Shown: positions 21,953-24,191 of the stretch, one piece after another
Layout: every line of letters starts with the position of its first letter
Position numbering within the stretch: the first letter of the stretch is position 1
Assembly: GCA_049509675.1 (NCBI GenBank)
Contig: JBEKZQ010000020.1
Coordinates: 1 to 24,191, forward strand
Length of the DNA stretch: 24,191 nucleotides
Reading direction: 5' to 3'
Origin: JBEKZQ01 sp049509675
GTDB taxonomy: Bacteria; Planctomycetota; Planctomycetia; Pirellulales; Thermoguttaceae
Notes under the pieces: generated by a model
Told to the model about the DNA's origin: nothing
The model's database searches: none
Seen by the model: the letters and a program-made list of their open reading frames with translations, nothing else
Position numbers and translations under genes: made by a program

Positions 21953-23905
21953 CTACCGTATCGACAAACCATACGGCATCCAAAGCAGTACGGGATCGGC
22001 AAACATCTGCCGCCAGGGGCCGACCTGACGCAGCGTGTTGAGCAACGTCGGCGTGGCGCTGGCCAATCCGCTGGCGCGAAGCAGATCCGGCAGGACCGAT
22101 TCCATCTCGCTTGAGCCCGCCGAATCGCCGAAGAGCTGCTCGAACACCGTCTTGGGACGCGGCAGGATGAGCAGATCCACCTCGGCGTCGGCGCTCAGGC
22201 CGCCGAGTTTCTTGGCCGCGGCAATGGCGTCGTGCAGAGTGCCCAACTCGTCGATCAGGCCGTTCTGCTTGGCCATCCGTCCGGTATAGACGCGGCCCTG
22301 GGCCAACTCCTCCAAGCGGTTGCGGTTCATTTTCCGTCCCTGGGCCGCCTTGCTGACGAACTGGCCGTAGGTCTCGGTCAAGAGCTCGGTCCACACCTTG
22401 CGCTCGTCGGCGGAGAAGGGCTGGTTGGAGGAGAGCGAGCCGCTGTTGCGGCCGCGGCTGATGGTTTCCGTGGTCAGGCCGAGCTTGTCGTACAGCCCGC
22501 GCGTGACCAGCTTGCCGCCGATGACGCCGATCGAGCCGGTGATGGTGCCGGGCTCGGCGAAGATTCTGCGCGTGCCCATGGCGATGTAGTACCCGCCGCT
22601 GCCGGCCACGTCGCCCATGCTGGCGAGGATCGGCTTGCGGGTGCGGACGGTTTCCCGCCAGATCAGGTCGCTGGCCGTGGCCGAACCGCCGGGGCTGTCG
22701 ATTCGCAGCACGGTGGCCACCACCTTGGAATCCACGTCGGCCTTGTGCAGGGCCTCGACCATGGTGGTCGAGCCGACCGAGCTTTCGCCGAACATGTCGT
22801 TGGCGCTCTTGCCCTCGGTGATCGGACCGACGGCATAGACGACGGCGATCTTCGGCTTGGTGCCGCCCTTCTCGGCGGGCTTGCCGCCCATCATCAGCTC
22901 CATGAGTTTCATGAAGCCGCCCAGGCCGGAGAAATCGGTGTCGATCTGCTTCTTCTTGTAGTTGGTGACGATGGTGACGGCGTCGGCCTTGAGCTTCTTG
23001 CGGAGGGCGGCCTCGAACTGGTCGGCATACGCGACCTGGTCGATCAGGCCGGCCTTCTGCGCGCCGGCGGCGGTGAACAGGCCCCGATCCAGCAGCGTCT
23101 TCACTTCGTAATCCTTCAGGCGGCGATCCGTCGCGATCGTGCCCACCAGGTTCTCGTAGGTGTCGTCCACCAGGGCCTCCAGGCTCTCGCGCAGGGGGGC
23201 GCTCATCTTGTCGCGGGTGAGAGGCTCGGCGGCGCCCTTGTACTTGCCCATTTGCAGGGCGTCGAACTTCAAGCCCAATTTATCGAGCAGACCCTTGTAG
23301 AACGTCATCTCGGCATGTACGCCGGGAAGGATCAACATGCCGGAGGCGGGCATGAAAACCTCATCGCAGGCGGCGGCCACCAGGTACTGGCTGCTGTCGG
23401 CACTGGTGATTTCGGCATACACCGGCTTGCCGGCCTTTCGCACCCGGGCCACGGCGGCGCGGAGCTCATGCACTTTGCCCCGGCCCAGTTCGGCCCCTTC
23501 GATCCGCAGCCAGACGGCGGCCACGGTCTTGTCGCCGGCCGCATCGTCGAGGCGCTGAATCAGGGCGGCCAACGACTGTTGCAATTCGCCGAACAGCCCC
23601 GGCTGCGCGGGTCCCTCCGGATAGTCGCCGCGGAGCGTCAGGCGGACCACGGTAAGCTTCTTCTTCTCTGCCGCTTTGGCGGCCGGCGCTTTGGCGGCCG
23701 GTTTGGCCTCTGCGGGTTTTTTGTCCCCCTTGGCCGCGGCGTCCTTGGTCTTGGGCTTCTCTTCCTTCTTGCACGTGCCCTTGGAATGCTCGACCGTCTG
23801 AGCCGGCTCCTTCTTGATCGTGGGCGTGGTGTCCTCCGCCGCACATACGCCTATCGTTGCCAAAACCCAAGCCGCCATCGCAACCACCAGTCCGGACTTT
23901 GTCAT
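21953..23905 (-). CDS. sppA: Signal peptide peptidase SppA, S49 family, long form
   Basis: 650 residues; AAGGAAC precedes the ATG. A signal peptide (MTKSGLVVAMAAWVLATIGVC) is followed by a Lys/Ala/Pro-rich linker (about 30-82), then two repeated S49 halves as in the 67-kDa E. coli enzyme. The dyad residues are visible: Lys223 in GKYKGAAEPL and Ser436 in GDVAGSGGYY, followed by GTITGSIGVIGG. Such enzymes degrade cleaved signal peptides in the membrane or periplasm. The long charged linker and the lack of an obvious second anchor suggest a periplasmic or loosely attached protein. It is a single gene, with its own promoter upstream and a hairpin downstream. Confidence 0.94.
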   Translation of the reverse strand: MTKSGLVVAMAAWVLATIGVCAAEDTTPTIKKEPAQTVEHSKGTCKKEEKPKTKDAAAKGDKKPAEAKPAAKAPAAKAAEKKKLTVVRLTLRGDYPEGPAQPGLFGELQQSLAALIQRLDDAAGDKTVAAVWLRIEGAELGRGKVHELRAAVARVRKAGKPVYAEITSADSSQYLVAAACDEVFMPASGMLILPGVHAEMTFYKGLLDKLGLKFDALQMGKYKGAAEPLTRDKMSAPLRESLEALVDDTYENLVGTIATDRRLKDYEVKTLLDRGLFTAAGAQKAGLIDQVAYADQFEAALRKKLKADAVTIVTNYKKKQIDTDFSGLGGFMKLMELMMGGKPAEKGGTKPKIAVVYAVGPITEGKSANDMFGESSVGSTTMVEALHKADVDSKVVATVLRIDSPGGSATASDLIWRETVRTRKPILASMGDVAGSGGYYIAMGTRRIFAEPGTITGSIGVIGGKLVTRGLYDKLGLTTETISRGRNSGSLSSNQPFSADERKVWTELLTETYGQFVSKAAQGRKMNRNRLEELAQGRVYTGRMAKQNGLIDELGTLHDAIAAAKKLGGLSADAEVDLLILPRPKTVFEQLFGDSAGSSEMESVLPDLLRASGLASATPTLLNTLRQVGPWRQMFADPVLLWMPYGLSIR

Positions 23906-23957
23906 TTCTTGTGTTCCTTACCAAACGAGATATTGTCGCCGTAGTTCGCCGAAACAG

Positions 23958-23987
23958 CCTATACAGTGTAATCCAATCATACGTCAA
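23958..23987 (-). promoter_or_regulatory. Putative sppA promoter
   Basis: On the minus strand TTGACG (23987-23982) and TATAGG (23963-23958) are separated by 18 bases, in a more AT-rich stretch 50-80 bases before the sppA ATG. It is the only promoter-like pair I see there. Confidence 0.4.
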
Positions 23988-24067
23988 TGTCAGCCCGGTG
24001 GAAGATGGGGCCAGAAGAACTGTAGAGTTTTGATGCGAGACACTAGCCCGAAGGATACCGTGGTTTC

Positions 24068-24125
24068 AGGGTCGTTCACGACCCTTCCCGCCGTAGGCGG
24101 TCGTAGGCCCGACGTTCACGTCGGG
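24068..24125. repeat. Two small hairpins with identical TTCA loops
   Basis: AGGGTCG-TTCA-CGACCCT (24068-24085) and CCCGACG-TTCA-CGTCGGG (24108-24125) both have perfect 7-bp stems, joined by CGTAGGCGGTCGTAGG-type sequence. No reading frame covers them. They look like another paired-hairpin repeat in the sppA upstream region. Confidence 0.8.
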
Positions 24126-24164
24126 TTGGCAAAGATGCTCGCTACCGCGCGTCGCTCGCCCCGT

Positions 24165-24191
24165 CCGCCCGCCGCCGATGGCGGCGGGCGG
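24165..24191. repeat. 12-bp inverted repeat at the window edge
   Basis: CCGCCCGCCGCC and GGCGGCGGGCGG are perfect complements around GAT. The repeat reaches the last base of the window, so it may extend further. I see no gene between 23906 and 24191. Confidence 0.8.

Noticed and set aside
22232..23944. 570-codon open frame opposite sppA
   Set aside because: Shadow of the S49 gene; Gly/His/Ala-rich and featureless.

Overview
The window is GC-rich bacterial DNA that most resembles a member of the Planctomycetota (Pirellulales-like). This is inferred from protein style, the partial cell-wall cluster without murD/ftsW, a helix-turn-helix/PTS-IIA regulator, an S49 peptidase with a Lys/Ala-rich linker, and many palindromic intergenic repeats. 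No rRNA, tRNA or CRISPR array was seen.

Layout. (1) 1-298: a 41-bp tandem repeat and a sigma70-like promoter. (2) 299-6683, plus strand: six closely spaced transport genes. The first three are a membrane-anchored Cys-motif protein, a MacB/FtsX-type permease and its ATPase. The next three are a tandem ModA-ModA binding protein, a ModB permease and a short ModC-like ATPase, so molybdate/tungstate-type uptake sits directly behind an export-type ABC module. (3) 6711-7191: a small retropepsin-like protease with its own promoter. (4) 14347-7258, minus strand: alpha/beta hydrolase, HTH-PTS IIA regulator, receiver-like protein, metG, aroH-type chorismate mutase and an MFS transporter. (5) 14490-20096, plus strand: murE-murF-mraY-murG, the cytoplasmic and lipid-linked steps of peptidoglycan precursor synthesis, with a meso-DAP motif in MurE. 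(6) 21767-20121, minus strand: a lower-GC DNA methyltransferase fused to a nuclease-like domain, probably acquired. (7) 23905-21953, minus strand: a signal peptide peptidase (SppA, S49), followed by a strong hairpin. (8) 23906-24191: sppA promoter and hairpin repeats.

The most striking signal is a family of palindromic elements built from an outer stem and two inner hairpins. Two 65-bp copies are 62/65 identical: one lies between aroH and the MFS gene, the other lies in frame inside murG and encodes about 22 extra residues. A related 88-bp copy lies between metG and aroH. The two intergenic copies are flanked by direct repeats (34 bp perfect; 17/18 bp near-perfect) that copy the start region of the downstream gene, which suggests mobility with duplication of the target. 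Other points worth checking are an Asp-to-Asn change at a metal-binding position of MraY, a repeat-derived C-terminal tail on MurF, a large soluble insertion in the MFS transporter, and the ModA-ModA fusion next to the Cys-motif/MacB-like module.
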